Shown here: positions 19,459 to 28,141 of the stretch, in pieces | Position numbering within the stretch: the stretch's first letter is position 1 | How the letters are laid out: each line of letters begins with the position of its first letter | Source of the DNA: Actinoplanes lobatus | Lineage (GTDB): Bacteria; Actinomycetota; Actinomycetes; Mycobacteriales; Micromonosporaceae | Assembly (NCBI RefSeq): GCF_014205215.1 | Contig: NZ_JACHNC010000001.1 | Coordinates: forward strand, 10,306,199 to 10,370,198 | Direction: 5' to 3' | Length of the DNA stretch: 64,000 nucleotides | The notes under the pieces: model-generated | What the model saw: the letters and a program-made list of their open reading frames with translations, nothing else | Told to the model about the DNA's origin: nothing | Databases searched by the model: none | Position numbers and translations under genes: made by a program

Positions 19459-20396
19459 GAACTCTCCTCCACAGCCACCGGGGCCTCATCACCCGTGCCA
19501 AGATCGCCATCAGAGCCGGGATCGTCAAGCCGTTCCGCCGGTGTTTCGCCCGATTCGGCACTTTCGGCCTCCGGTTTGCTGCCCTCGTAGTCGTCGATGT
19601 CGAGCTCGACGTCCGAGTCACCGCCGATCCATCGGACGGTCAGCTCGTCCAGCGACACCGGCTGCTCGAACTCGATCAGCCCTTCCCGGTACAGCTCCAG
19701 CAGGGCCAGGAACCGGGCCACCACCTCGAGGGTGTTGTCACAGTCGGCGACCAGCAGGCTGAACGTGGCGGTGCCGGCCCGGCGCAACCGGTCGCGCAGC
19801 AGCGTGGCGTGTTCCTTGACGCTCACCCGCACCTGGTGGATGTGAGCGATCGACACCTGCGGCGGGCCGGGCTTGGGCAGGAAGCTCTTCAGCGCCAGTT
19901 TCAGCAGCCGTTGCGGGCCGACTCCGAGGACCAACTCGGGGAGCGCGTCCGCGTACCGCTGCTCCAGGGTGACCAGCCGCGGCCAGCGACGCGCCCCGGT
20001 GGCCTCGAGCTCCGCGATGTGCGCGGCCGCCTCTTTGAAGGCCTTGTACTGCAGGAGCCGGGCGAACAGCAGGTCGCGGGCCTCCAGCAGGGCCAGGTCC
20101 TCCTCGTCCTCGACCTCGGCGGCGGGCAGCAGCCGGGCCGCCTTGAGGTCCAGCAGGGTCGCCGCGACCAGCAGGAACTCGCTGGCCTCGTCGAGGTCCC
20201 AGTCGTCGCCCATGGCCCGGATGTAGGCGATGAAGTCGTCGGTGACCTGATGCAGCGCCACCTCGGTGACATCCAGCTTGTGCTTGCCGATCAGCTGCAG
20301 AAGCAGATCGAACGGCCCGGTGAAATTCTCCAACCGGACCGTGAAGCCACCAGTGGGCTCCGTCTCCTCTTCAAGCACGTGCCGACCGTAGACCAT
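19455..20396 (-). CDS. scpA: Segregation and condensation protein A
   Basis: A 313-aa kleisin. FTVRLENFTGPFDLLLQLIGKHKLDVTEVAL is the conserved N-terminal SMC-neck-binding helix region; the C-terminal winged helix that binds the SMC cap lies near 200-270 (VSLDELTVRW at its end), followed by an acidic tail. It forms the SMC-ScpA-ScpB condensin complex on the nucleoid. First gene of scpA-scpB-rluB. Start: ATG 20396 (MVYGRHVLEEE) is preferred; GGAGG lies 14 bases upstream, a bit far, and GTG 20423 is the alternative. Confidence 0.93.
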   Translation of the reverse strand: MVYGRHVLEEETEPTGGFTVRLENFTGPFDLLLQLIGKHKLDVTEVALHQVTDDFIAYIRAMGDDWDLDEASEFLLVAATLLDLKAARLLPAAEVEDEEDLALLEARDLLFARLLQYKAFKEAAAHIAELEATGARRWPRLVTLEQRYADALPELVLGVGPQRLLKLALKSFLPKPGPPQVSIAHIHQVRVSVKEHATLLRDRLRRAGTATFSLLVADCDNTLEVVARFLALLELYREGLIEFEQPVSLDELTVRWIGGDSDVELDIDDYEGSKPEAESAESGETPAERLDDPGSDGDLGTGDEAPVAVEESS

Positions 20397-20430
20397 GCCT
20401 ATGCCGAGTTCCTCCGAGCGCACTCCTTTC

Positions 20431-20447
20431 CAACGTCACAGACGTTG
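20431..20447. promoter_or_regulatory. Perfect palindrome in scpA/acetyltransferase divergent region
   Basis: CAACGTC-ACA-GACGTTG is a perfect 7-bp inverted repeat with a 3-nt centre, between the divergent scpA (start 20396) and acetyltransferase (start 20499) genes. It has the size of a dimeric repressor site; the binding protein is unknown. Confidence 0.4.
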
Positions 20448-20498
20448 CCGGGTTACCGGCCGGTTACATTCCTTCACAATCCCCGTTACGCTGCGGCG

Positions 20499-21023
20499 AT
20501 GCGGTCACTGATCTCGCCACGGCTGCTTCTGCGTGAGTGGGAGGAGAAGGACATCGACTTCCTCCTCGACATGTACTCGCGCTGGGAGGTGGCCCGCTAT
20601 CTCGGCTCGGCGCCACGCGCCCTCACCGGCCACGACGACGCCGTCGCCACGTTGACCCGGTGGCGGGCCCGGCAGGACGACGTGCACACGATCTGGGCGA
20701 TCCAGGACCGGGCGACCGGTCACCTGCTCGGCACCGCGCTGCTGGTCCCGCTGCTCGGCTCCGGCGAGAAGCTGGCCCCCACCGGCGAGACCGAGATCGG
20801 CTGGCACCTGCATCCGGACGCGTGGGGCAAGGGGTACGCCACCGAGGCGGCCAACGCCGTGATGGCGTACGCGGCCCGGTCCGGCGTCTCGCCCGTGCTG
20901 GCCGTCACCTGGCCGGAGAACACCGCGTCGCAGGCGGTCTGCCAACGGCTCGGAATGCGCCACCTGGGGCAGACGGACCGGTACTACAACAGGACTTGCG
21001 AACTGTTCACGAACGCATCGTGA
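20499..21023 (+). CDS. GNAT family N-acetyltransferase (RimJ/RimL-like)
   Basis: A 174-aa acetyltransferase of the ribosomal-protein-alanine type (Acetyltransf_3): start MRSLISPRLLLREW, central strand TEIGWHLHPDAWGKGYATEAA containing the acetyl-CoA pyrophosphate loop (WGKGYATEA), and terminal SQAVCQRLGMRHLGQTDRYY. It probably acetylates an N-terminal amine or small molecule. The conserved Q/RxxGxG/A loop is intact. Divergent from scpA; ends at a bidirectional hairpin. Target unknown. Confidence 0.9.
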   Translation: MRSLISPRLLLREWEEKDIDFLLDMYSRWEVARYLGSAPRALTGHDDAVATLTRWRARQDDVHTIWAIQDRATGHLLGTALLVPLLGSGEKLAPTGETEIGWHLHPDAWGKGYATEAANAVMAYAARSGVSPVLAVTWPENTASQAVCQRLGMRHLGQTDRYYNRTCELFTNAS

Positions 21024-21027
21024 AACG

Positions 21028-21055
21028 GACCGCCGCGTGATTGCGCGGCGGTCCG
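21028..21055. terminator. Bidirectional hairpin terminator
   Basis: GGACCGCCGCG (21028-21038) and CGCGGCGGTCC (21045-21055) form a perfect 11-bp stem with a 6-nt loop, between the convergent acetyltransferase and the small Lys/Ala-rich gene. Confidence 0.85.
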
Positions 21056-21060
21056 GCGAA

Positions 21061-21303
21061 TCACTTCTTCTTGGACTTCTTGTCCTTCTTGGACTTCTTC
21101 TCGGCCTTGGCGGGAGCGGCCTCCACGGGAGCCTCCTCGACGGGAGCGGCCTCCACGGGAGCCTCCTCGACGGGGGCGGCCTCGACGACGGCCGCCTTCT
21201 CCTTCTTGGCCTTCTTGACCTTGGCCTCGACGACCGGCGCCTCGACAACCGGCGCGGCCTCGACCACTACCGCCTTCTTGGCCTTCTCTTTGGTCTTACC
21301 CAC
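21061..21303 (-). CDS. Small Lys/Ala/Glu/Val repeat protein
   Basis: An 80-aa protein of low complexity: basic ends (GKTKEKAKK... and KKSKKDKKSKKK) flank repeats of VVEAAPVEEAPVEAAP. GTG 21303 follows AAAGGAGG with a 5-base spacer, which strongly supports translation; an ATG at 21321 would include the ribosome site inside the gene. The composition resembles histone H1-like tails and ribosome/nucleoid-associated small proteins, so nucleic-acid binding is a reasonable guess but unproven. Repeats are encoded by 30-bp units. It ends at the hairpin it shares with the acetyltransferase. Confidence 0.7.
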   Translation of the reverse strand: MGKTKEKAKKAVVVEAAPVVEAPVVEAKVKKAKKEKAAVVEAAPVEEAPVEAAPVEEAPVEAAPAKAEKKSKKDKKSKKK

Positions 21304-21495
21304 GTCGGCCTCCTTTCGCATGACTGCTTCACGCGACCCGGCCGGCGCGCGTGTGCACGCGACTGTAGTGGATCTTGGGATATCTGTGGTTGGTGTGATG
21401 GAAGTGAAATGTTCACCATCCGGCTAACCGGAAAGCCCGCCGGACGCCGGACCAAAATCGACTCCCCGTGACACATCCCGACGTAGGGTGGGCCG

Positions 21496-21762
21496 GTGAT
21501 CCGCAAACACGTCCTCGCCGAAGGCCTGGTGCAGGGCGTCTTCTTCCGCGATTCGTGCCGCCGCGTCGCCTGCCGGCACGCGGTCCGCGGCTGGGTGCGC
21601 AACCTGCCGGACGGCCGGGTCGAGGCGGTCTTCGAGGGCGATCCGGAGGGCGTCGCGCAGCTGGTCAGCTGGGCGCGGACCGGCCCGACCGGCGCCCGCG
21701 TGGACAACCTGGAGGTTCACGAGGAGCCGGCCGAGGGCTTCGACGCCTTCACGATCCGCTGA
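21496..21762 (+). CDS. acyP: Acylphosphatase
   Basis: An 88-aa acylphosphatase. The active-site loop GLVQGVFFRDSC carries the phosphate-binding VQGVFFR with the catalytic Arg, and WVRNLPDGRVEAVFEG carries the catalytic Asn. It hydrolyses carboxyl-phosphate bonds such as acetyl phosphate or 1,3-bisphosphoglycerate in the cytosol. The usual Gly-Tyr near the loop is replaced but all catalytic residues are present. GTG start. It stands alone, convergent with the glycerol kinase gene. Confidence 0.94.
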   Translation: MIRKHVLAEGLVQGVFFRDSCRRVACRHAVRGWVRNLPDGRVEAVFEGDPEGVAQLVSWARTGPTGARVDNLEVHEEPAEGFDAFTIR

Positions 21763-21790
21763 CCACTGTCCAGCTCGGACGATGAAACGG

Positions 21791-23266
21791 CTACGACGGT
21801 TCGGGCCGGCTGAACAGGATCGAGCACTCCACGGCACGCCGCCAGTTCGCGTATTCGCCGGCACGCCGGGCCGCGTCCATCCGGGGCCGCCACCGGCCGG
21901 CCATGTGCCGGTTGGCGTGCAGGTCCCGCAGATCCGACCAGTAGCCGACGGCCAGCCCGGCCGCATAGGCGGCGCCCAGCGACACCGTCTCGGCGACCAT
22001 CGGCCGCAGCACCGGGACCTCCAGGAAGTCGGCGACGATCTGCATGAGCAGGTTGTCCGCGGTCATGCCACCGTCCACGTTGAGCGCGGTCAGCGCCAGG
22101 CCGGAGTCGGCGTTCATGGCGTCGACCACGTCGCGGGTCTGCCAGCCGGTCGCCTCCAGCACCGCACGGGCCAGGTGCGCCTTCGTGATGTACGAGGTCA
22201 GCCCCACGATGACGCCCCGCGCCTCGCTCTGCCAGTAGGGCGCGAACAGGCCGGAGAACGCCGGCACGATGTAGCAGCCGCCGTTGTCACGGACCGTCCC
22301 GGCCAGGGTCTCGATCTCCGAGGCGGTGCCGATCAGGCCCAGGTTGTCACGGACCCACTGGACCAGCGACCCGGCGATCGCGATCGATCCCTCCAGCGCG
22401 AAGACCGGCTTCTCGGCGCCGATCCGGTAGCCGACCGTGGTGATCAGCCCATGACTCGACCGGACCTGTTTCGTACCGGTGTTCATCAGCAGGAATCCGC
22501 CGGTGCCGTAGGTGCACTTGGCCTCGCCCGGCTCGAAACACGTCTGCCCGAACAGTGCGGCCTGCTGGTCGCCGATGGCGGCGGCGATCGGCACTCCGGG
22601 CAGGACGGCTTCGGCGGTGCCGTAGACCTCGGCCGATGATCGGATCTCGGGAAGCATCGCCCGCGGGATCCGGAACAGCCGGAGCAGTTCGTCGTCCCAA
22701 TCGAGATCGTTCAAATTCATCAGCATGGTACGGCTGGCGTTGGTCACGTCGGTGAGGTGCCGTCCGCCGGTCAGGTTCCAGATCAGCCACGAGTCGACGG
22801 TCCCGAACAGCACCTCACCGCGTTCGGCGCGCTCCCGCAGCCCGGGGGTGTGCTCCAGCAGCCACTGGATCTTCGTGGCCGAGAAGTAGGTGGCCGGCGG
22901 CAACCCGGTCCGGCTCGTCACGAGATCCGCGTCGATGTCGCCGGTGGCCGCGCGGGTGTCCTGCCAGACGATCGCCGGCGCCACCGGCACCCCGGTCGCC
23001 CGGTCCCACAGCACCGTCGTCTCCCGCTGGTTGGCGATCCCGATGGCCGCCACCTCGGATGGAGCGACGCCGGCCTCCCGCAACGCCCGCTCGATCAGCC
23101 GCCGCACGTCCCGCCAGATCCGGGCCGCGTCGTGCTCCACCCAGCCGGGCCGCGGATACGACTGCGAATGCTCGGCCCGCACCACCGACACGACGGTCGC
23201 CCGCCGGTCGAACAGGATGCACCGCGTCGACGTCGTCCCCTGATCCACCGCCAGCACGTAGCTCAT
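21791..23266 (-). CDS. glpK: Glycerol kinase, copy 1
   Basis: A 491-aa FGGY kinase: DQGTTSTR at 8-15 (phosphate loop), [28 protein letters not shown], and [11 protein letters not shown] near 254-264, all glycerol-kinase features. It phosphorylates glycerol to sn-glycerol-3-phosphate. It lies 34 bp downstream of the iclR regulator on the same strand, so the two are probably one transcript. Residues about 119-265 are almost identical to copy 2 at protein and DNA level, whereas the rest is clearly diverged. Both copies keep catalytic residues, so both should be active. Confidence 0.95.
   Translation of the reverse strand: MSYVLAVDQGTTSTRCILFDRRATVVSVVRAEHSQSYPRPGWVEHDAARIWRDVRRLIERALREAGVAPSEVAAIGIANQRETTVLWDRATGVPVAPAIVWQDTRAATGDIDADLVTSRTGLPPATYFSATKIQWLLEHTPGLRERAERGEVLFGTVDSWLIWNLTGGRHLTDVTNASRTMLMNLNDLDWDDELLRLFRIPRAMLPEIRSSAEVYGTAEAVLPGVPIAAAIGDQQAALFGQTCFEPGEAKCTYGTGGFLLMNTGTKQVRSSHGLITTVGYRIGAEKPVFALEGSIAIAGSLVQWVRDNLGLIGTASEIETLAGTVRDNGGCYIVPAFSGLFAPYWQSEARGVIVGLTSYITKAHLARAVLEATGWQTRDVVDAMNADSGLALTALNVDGGMTADNLLMQIVADFLEVPVLRPMVAETVSLGAAYAAGLAVGYWSDLRDLHANRHMAGRWRPRMDAARRAGEYANWRRAVECSILFSRPEPS
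22472..22909 (-). repeat. Near-identical glpK tract, copy 1 (inverted relative to 24510-24947)
   Basis: About 440 bp reading the same, with roughly ten differences by eye, as the segment at 24510-24947 on the other strand. It includes an identical AT-rich word ATGAATTTGAACGATCTC, which is atypical codon use. Confidence 0.88.
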
Positions 23267-23300
23267 GACTCCGCCCCCTCCCGGTCGCCCGCACGCCCGC

Positions 23301-24071
23301 TCATGACCCGGACACGTCCCGCGAGATCGACCGGGCGGCCGCCACCACGTGCTCGACCAGGCCGGGCCGGGCCTGCCGCCGCGTGTCGGTGAGCCGCTCC
23401 ACCGGCCCGGCGATCCCGACCGCGCCGACGACCAGCCCGCCCGAGGTGCGCACCGGCGCGGCGATCGCGGCCAGGCCCGGCCGCCACTCCTCCACCGAGA
23501 GGCCCCAGCCCCGGGCGCGGGTCTCGGCGAGTGCCCGGGCGAGGGCTTTCCGGTCGGTCACCGTCCTTCGGGTGTACGCGTCCAGCCCACCCGCCACGGC
23601 GGCCTCGGTGGCCGTCGCGTCGTGGGCGAGCAGCACCTGACCGAGCGCCGTCGCATGGGCGGGCAGCCGCACCCCGGTGTCGAGTGACTGGGCCGAGTCG
23701 TCGGGCCGGAACACGTGGTGCACCACGACCACCTCACCGTCGCGCAGCACGCCGAGCCGAACCTCCTCGCCGCTGCGGGCGGCCAGCGCGTCCGCCCAGT
23801 TGAGGGCGCGCCCGCGCAGTTCGTTGGCGTCGATCCCGGTGGAGCCCAGTTCGAGCAGCCCGCGGCCGAGCCGGTACCGGGCGGTCCGCGGGTCCTGCTC
23901 GACGAACCCGACGTGCTCCAGGGTCCGCAGGATGCTGTGTGCCGTGGATTTCGGCAGGCCGAGCGCGTCCGCGATCTCCTTGACGCGCAGCCGGTCCTCC
24001 CCCGCCGCGAGCAGGCGCAACACGGCCGAGGACCGCTCGATGGACTGGATCATGCCGGGCACGTGCGACAT
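23301..24071 (-). CDS. gylR: IclR-family regulator of glycerol genes (GylR-like)
   Basis: A 256-aa regulator: winged HTH at about 8-70 ([45 protein letters not shown]) and an IclR effector domain ([34 protein letters not shown]). The opening [13 protein letters not shown] matches what I recall of Streptomyces GylR, the glycerol operon repressor, and its neighbours are glpK and glpD, so it should control glycerol catabolism in response to glycerol or glycerol-3-phosphate. ATG 24071 lies inside a perfect palindrome; a second in-frame ATG at 24053 is the alternative start. No Shine-Dalgarno is visible, suggesting leaderless translation. Confidence 0.9.
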   Translation of the reverse strand: MSHVPGMIQSIERSSAVLRLLAAGEDRLRVKEIADALGLPKSTAHSILRTLEHVGFVEQDPRTARYRLGRGLLELGSTGIDANELRGRALNWADALAARSGEEVRLGVLRDGEVVVVHHVFRPDDSAQSLDTGVRLPAHATALGQVLLAHDATATEAAVAGGLDAYTRRTVTDRKALARALAETRARGWGLSVEEWRPGLAAIAAPVRTSGGLVVGAVGIAGPVERLTDTRRQARPGLVEHVVAAARSISRDVSGS

Positions 24072-24080
24072 TGTCGCACG
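24062..24080. promoter_or_regulatory. Perfect 9-bp palindrome, candidate IclR operator
   Basis: CGTGCGACA-T-TGTCGCACG is a perfect inverted repeat with a one-base centre. It covers the iclR start codon and lies 64 bp before the divergent glpK copy 2. Position and symmetry fit an operator through which the regulator represses both itself (with glpK copy 1) and glpK-glpD. Confidence 0.75.
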
Positions 24081-24143
24081 AGGGCCGTTGCCCCGCCCCG
24101 CTGTGCTCCCTAACGTCCGCGTCGTCGAGGACGGGAGGCACTT

Positions 24144-25622
24144 GTGGCGCACTACATCGGCGCGCTCGATCAGGGCACCACCAGCACGCGGTTCATGATC
24201 TTCGACCGGGCCGGTCGTGAGATCGGCCGCCACCAGCTGGAACACCGGCAGATCCAGCCACGCTCCGGCTGGGTCGAACACGATCCGGCGGAGATCTGGG
24301 AGAACACCCTCAAGTGCATCGAGGGGGCGCTCGCCGGCGCCGGGCTGACCCCGGCCGACCTGGCCGCCATCGGGATCACCAACCAGCGGGAGACCGCGGT
24401 GCTGTGGGACCGGGCGACCGGCACGGCGGTGGCTCCCGCGATCGTGTGGCAGGACACCCGTACCGATTATCTGGTCTCCGCTCTCGATCCTGACCTGATC
24501 CGGGAGCGCACCGGGTTACCGCCGGCCACCTACTTCTCGGCCACGAAGATCCAGTGGCTGCTGGAGCACACCCCCGGCCTGCGGGAGCGCGCCGAACGCG
24601 GTGAGGTGCTGTTCGGGACCGTCGACTCGTGGCTGATCTGGAACCTGACCGGCGGACGGCACCTCACCGACGTGACCAACGCCAGCCGTACCATGCTGAT
24701 GAATTTGAACGATCTCGATTGGGACGACGAACTGCTCCGGCTGTTCCGGATCCCACGGGCGATGCTCCCCGAGATCCGATCATCGGCCGAGGTCTACGGC
24801 ACCGCCGAAGCCGTCCTGCCCGGAGTGCCGATCGCCGCCGCCATCGGCGACCAGCAGGCCGCACTGTTCGGGCAGGCCTGTTTCGAACCGGGCGAGGCCA
24901 AGTGCACCTACGGCACCGGCGGATTCCTGCTCATGAACACCGGCACCACACCGGTCCGGTCCAGCCACGGCCTGATCACCACGGTCGGCTACCGCTTCGG
25001 CGCCGAGAAGCCGGTCTTCGCACTGGAAGGCTCGATCGCGGCGTGCGGATCCGCCATCCAGTGGCTGCGCGACCAGCTCGGCGTCCTGGACAGCGCCGCC
25101 GACAGCGAAACCCTCGCCCAACAGGTCGACGACAGCGCCGGCGTCTGCTTCGTCCCGGCGTTCTCCGGCCTGTTCGCGCCCTACTGGCGGCCGGACGCGC
25201 GGGCCGCCATCGTCGGGCTGTCCCGCTTCCACACCGCCGCCCACATCACCCGGGCCGCGCTGGAGGCCGTCTGCTACCAGACCCGCGACGTGGTCGAGGC
25301 GATGGCCCAGGACTCCGGCACCGTCCTCGACTGCCTCCAGGTCGACGGCGGCGTCACCGCCAACGCGCTCTGCATGCAGTTGCAGGCCGACATCCTCGGC
25401 GTACCGGTCAGCCGCCCGGTGGTCGCCGAGACCACCGCCCTCGGCGCCGCCTACGCGGCCGGGCTCGCGGTCGGCTTCTGGACCTCCCTCGACGAGCTGC
25501 GCGCCAACCGCCACGAGGACCGGCGCTGGCAGCCGTCCTGGTCCGCGGCCCGGCGCACCGAAGGCATCACCCGCTGGCGAGCGGCCATCGACCGCACCCT
25601 CGACTGGGTCAGCGTCGGCTGA
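24144..25622 (+). CDS. glpK: Glycerol kinase, copy 2
   Basis: A 492-aa glycerol kinase with DQGTTSTR near the N-terminus, [19 protein letters not shown] and [14 protein letters not shown] start 24144 follows GGGAGG. It is divergent from the regulator and followed after 22 bp by glpD, so glpK-glpD is an operon converting glycerol to dihydroxyacetone phosphate. Outside residues about 122-268 it is only moderately similar to copy 1, so the duplication is old and the shared tract newer. No glpF facilitator gene is present, unlike the Streptomyces gyl operon as I know it. Confidence 0.95.
   Translation: MAHYIGALDQGTTSTRFMIFDRAGREIGRHQLEHRQIQPRSGWVEHDPAEIWENTLKCIEGALAGAGLTPADLAAIGITNQRETAVLWDRATGTAVAPAIVWQDTRTDYLVSALDPDLIRERTGLPPATYFSATKIQWLLEHTPGLRERAERGEVLFGTVDSWLIWNLTGGRHLTDVTNASRTMLMNLNDLDWDDELLRLFRIPRAMLPEIRSSAEVYGTAEAVLPGVPIAAAIGDQQAALFGQACFEPGEAKCTYGTGGFLLMNTGTTPVRSSHGLITTVGYRFGAEKPVFALEGSIAACGSAIQWLRDQLGVLDSAADSETLAQQVDDSAGVCFVPAFSGLFAPYWRPDARAAIVGLSRFHTAAHITRAALEAVCYQTRDVVEAMAQDSGTVLDCLQVDGGVTANALCMQLQADILGVPVSRPVVAETTALGAAYAAGLAVGFWTSLDELRANRHEDRRWQPSWSAARRTEGITRWRAAIDRTLDWVSVG
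24510..24947 (+). repeat. Near-identical glpK tract, copy 2
   Basis: Partner of 22472-22909 in inverted orientation; the two tracts flank the regulator with about 1.6 kb between them. Confidence 0.88.
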
Positions 25623-25644
25623 CCAAATTTCCGGAAGGAACAGA

Positions 25645-27351
25645 ATGAAAACCGGAGTGATCTCGCCCCAGGCCCGTGCCAAGGCCCTTGAAGTCATGTC
25701 GTCCGGCGACGAACTGGACGTGCTGGTCGTCGGCGCCGGAGTGGTCGGGGCCGGCTCGGCCCTGGACGCCGCCACCCGTGGCCTGTCCGTCGGCCTCCTG
25801 GAAGCCCGCGACTTCGCCAGCGGCACCTCCAGCCGGTCCAGCAAGCTCATCCACGGCGGCCTGCGCTACCTGGAGATGCTCGACTTCAGCCTGGTCCGGG
25901 AGGCACTGCGGGAACGCGGCCTGCTGATCCAGAAACTCGCCCCGCACCTGGTCCGCCCGGTGCCGTTCCTCTACCCGCTGCAACGCCGGGCGTGGGAGCG
26001 CCTCTACGTCGGCGCCGGCGTCGCCCTCTACGACATCCTGGCCCTCTCCGGCGGCGGCGCGGGCGTGCCCGTGCACCGGCACCTGAGCCGGGTCGAGGCG
26101 CTCAAGGCGTTCCCGTCGCTGCGCCCGGAGACGCTGGTCGGCGCGATCCGCTACTACGACGCGCAGGTCGACGACGCCCGGCACACCATGTTCCTGGTCC
26201 GCACGGCGGCCGCGCACGGGGCGCACGTGGCGTCGCGTACCGAGGTGGTCGGCTTCCTGCGGGAGGGCCGCCGGGTCGTCGGCGTCCGGGCCCGCGACCT
26301 GGAGACCGGCGCCGAGTTCGAGATCCGCGCCCGCACGGTGATCAACGCGACCGGTGTGTGGACCGGCGACAGCCAGGCCCTGCTCACCGGTGAACGCGGC
26401 GAATTCAAGATCACCGCGAGCAAGGGCATCCACCTGGTGGTGCCGCGCGACCGGATCGCCGGCCGCACCGGCATGATTCTGCGTACGGCGACGAGCGTGC
26501 TGTTCGTGATCCCGTGGGACCGGCACTGGATCATCGGCACCACCGACACCAAGTGGAACCTCGACAAGTCCGACCCGGCGGCGTCCGGCCAGGACGTCGA
26601 CTACCTGCTCGACGAGGTCAACAAGGCCCTCGCCACGCCACTGACCAGGGACGATGTGCAGGGTGTCTACGCCGGCCTGCGCCCACTGCTGTCGGCCGAG
26701 GCGGCCAGCACCGCCAAACTGTCCCGCGAGCACGCGGTCGGCAACCCGGTCCCCGGGCTGATCGTGGTCGCCGGCGGCAAGTACACGACGTACCGGGTGA
26801 TGGCCAAGGACGCGGTCGACGCCGCCGCCCGCGACCTCGCCACCCGCGTGCCGGCGTCCTGCACCGACCAGGTGCCGCTGCTCGGCGCCGACGGCTACCG
26901 CGCCGCCTGGAACCGGCGCGCCGCCCTGGCCCGCGCCCACGGCCTGCACGTCACCCGGGTGGAGAACCTGCTCCGCCGCTACGGCACCCTGATCGACGAG
27001 GTGCTCACCCTCATCGAGGACGACCCGGCCCTCGGCCTCCCGCTGGACGGCGCACCCGGCCACCTGCGTGCCGAGATCGTCTACGCGGCCAGCCACGAGG
27101 GCGCCCGCCACCTCGACGACGTACTGGCACGGCGTACCCGGATCGCTTTCGAAACCCCCGACCGGGGCGTCGCCGCATCCCGCGCGGCCGCCGCCCTGAT
27201 CGCGCCGGTCCTGGGCTGGTCGCAGGAGGAGACGGACCGCGAGGCCGCCACCTACGAATCCCACGTGATCGCCGAACTGGCCGCCCAGTCCCAGCCCGAC
27301 GACGAATCCGCCGACGCCACCCTCCGCGGCACGGCCCTCACCCCGGCCTGA
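25645..27351 (+). CDS. glpD: Aerobic glycerol-3-phosphate dehydrogenase
   Basis: A 568-aa flavoenzyme: FAD-binding VLVVGAGVVGAGSALDAATRG near 26-46, SSRSSKLIHGGLRYLE, WIIGTTDTKWN, AGGKYTTYRVMAKDAV, and a C-terminal DAO_C domain with SHEGARHLDDVLARRTRI. It oxidises glycerol-3-phosphate to dihydroxyacetone phosphate and passes electrons to quinones at the membrane. ATG 25645 follows GGAAGGAA. Second gene after glpK copy 2; the operon ends at the 15-bp hairpin. Confidence 0.96.
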   Translation: MKTGVISPQARAKALEVMSSGDELDVLVVGAGVVGAGSALDAATRGLSVGLLEARDFASGTSSRSSKLIHGGLRYLEMLDFSLVREALRERGLLIQKLAPHLVRPVPFLYPLQRRAWERLYVGAGVALYDILALSGGGAGVPVHRHLSRVEALKAFPSLRPETLVGAIRYYDAQVDDARHTMFLVRTAAAHGAHVASRTEVVGFLREGRRVVGVRARDLETGAEFEIRARTVINATGVWTGDSQALLTGERGEFKITASKGIHLVVPRDRIAGRTGMILRTATSVLFVIPWDRHWIIGTTDTKWNLDKSDPAASGQDVDYLLDEVNKALATPLTRDDVQGVYAGLRPLLSAEAASTAKLSREHAVGNPVPGLIVVAGGKYTTYRVMAKDAVDAAARDLATRVPASCTDQVPLLGADGYRAAWNRRAALARAHGLHVTRVENLLRRYGTLIDEVLTLIEDDPALGLPLDGAPGHLRAEIVYAASHEGARHLDDVLARRTRIAFETPDRGVAASRAAAALIAPVLGWSQEETDREAATYESHVIAELAAQSQPDDESADATLRGTALTPA

Positions 27352-27358
27352 CCGACCC

Positions 27359-27394
27359 GGCGCTCCGGCGTGCGAGGGGGCACGCCGGAGCGCC
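27359..27394. terminator. Strong bidirectional terminator between glpD and ptuB
   Basis: GGCGCTCCGGCGTGC (27359-27373) pairs perfectly with GCACGCCGGAGCGCC (27380-27394) around a 6-nt loop. It directly abuts the stop codon of the convergent HNH gene. Confidence 0.9.
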
Positions 27395-28141
27395 TCACCT
27401 CAGCAATGCGCGGCGCACCACCGGGTCGCGCAGGACCCGCACGATCTCCGGCACCTTCCGGAAGACGACCGCCGCGCCCGGCGACTCGACCTGGCGCAAC
27501 ATGGCCTGGCAGACATCCGCGCAGGGCTGCTCCCTGATGATGTGCGACAGGGCGTCCGGCTCGTAGAGGCCCGAGCCTCGCTCGGCCTCGCGCCACTGCC
27601 GCAGGCACATCACCACCACGGCGAACGCCTGAAGCCGACCGCGCGCCAGAATCGGGCGGTTCAGGCCGAAGACCTCGATGCTGCGGGTGCCCTTCTCTGT
27701 GAGCGGCCGGTATTCGCCGACCGACAACGACAGCAGCAGGTGCTCGAAGGGGTCCTCGGCGCTCGGATCGATCAGCAGCGGACGCCCGTCATCGTCCACC
27801 GGGTACCGGTCACGCTTGTGGTGGCTGTTGCAGTGCGAACAGGCGAGCAGGTGGTTCAGCCAGTCGAAGGTGCGCAGCGGGTTGCAGGCCAGCGGCTCGT
27901 GATGGTCGATGTCGGTGCCCTGGTTGTCACCGCAGTACATGCAGCGTTCGGCTCCGGGCGCCATCCGTGCGAGCAGTGCCCGGACCGGTGTGGTGACGTC
28001 GGTCCTCGTGCTGCTACGCCGCCATGTCTCCCGTGCCGTCGCGGCCCGGCCGGAGGGTTCCACCGCGCGGATCTCGCCTGTCAGGACCGCCATGCGGTTG
28101 CCGACGTCAGTCGGCAGGTCGGCCCGGATGATCGGGATCAC
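27395..28141 (-). CDS. ptuB: PtuB-like HNH endonuclease (Septu defence)
   Basis: A 248-aa HNH nuclease: CMYC at 67-70, DIDHHEP at 77-83 with the catalytic His, NHLLACSHCN ending at 105 with the second Cys pair (101, 104), then PVDDDGRPLLIDPSAEDPFEHL and later FGLNRP. That order (zinc-bound HNH, then LLIDP...DPxEHL, then GLNR) is what I know of PtuB proteins of Septu systems and of the HNH partner in retron-Ec78-type systems. Its GTG start overlaps the ATPase gene by GTGA, so both are made together. Predicted role: nuclease held or guided by the ATPase and released on phage infection. No reverse transcriptase is nearby. Confidence 0.78.
   Translation of the reverse strand: MIPIIRADLPTDVGNRMAVLTGEIRAVEPSGRAATARETWRRSSTRTDVTTPVRALLARMAPGAERCMYCGDNQGTDIDHHEPLACNPLRTFDWLNHLLACSHCNSHHKRDRYPVDDDGRPLLIDPSAEDPFEHLLLSLSVGEYRPLTEKGTRSIEVFGLNRPILARGRLQAFAVVVMCLRQWREAERGSGLYEPDALSHIIREQPCADVCQAMLRQVESPGAAVVFRKVPEIVRVLRDPVVRRALLR

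Noticed and set aside
27395..28141. HNH gene as a homing or McrA-type restriction endonuclease
   Set aside because: Four-base overlap with the ATPase and the downstream LLIDP...DPFEHL and GLNR segments fit PtuB better; no intron, intein or methyltransferase is present.
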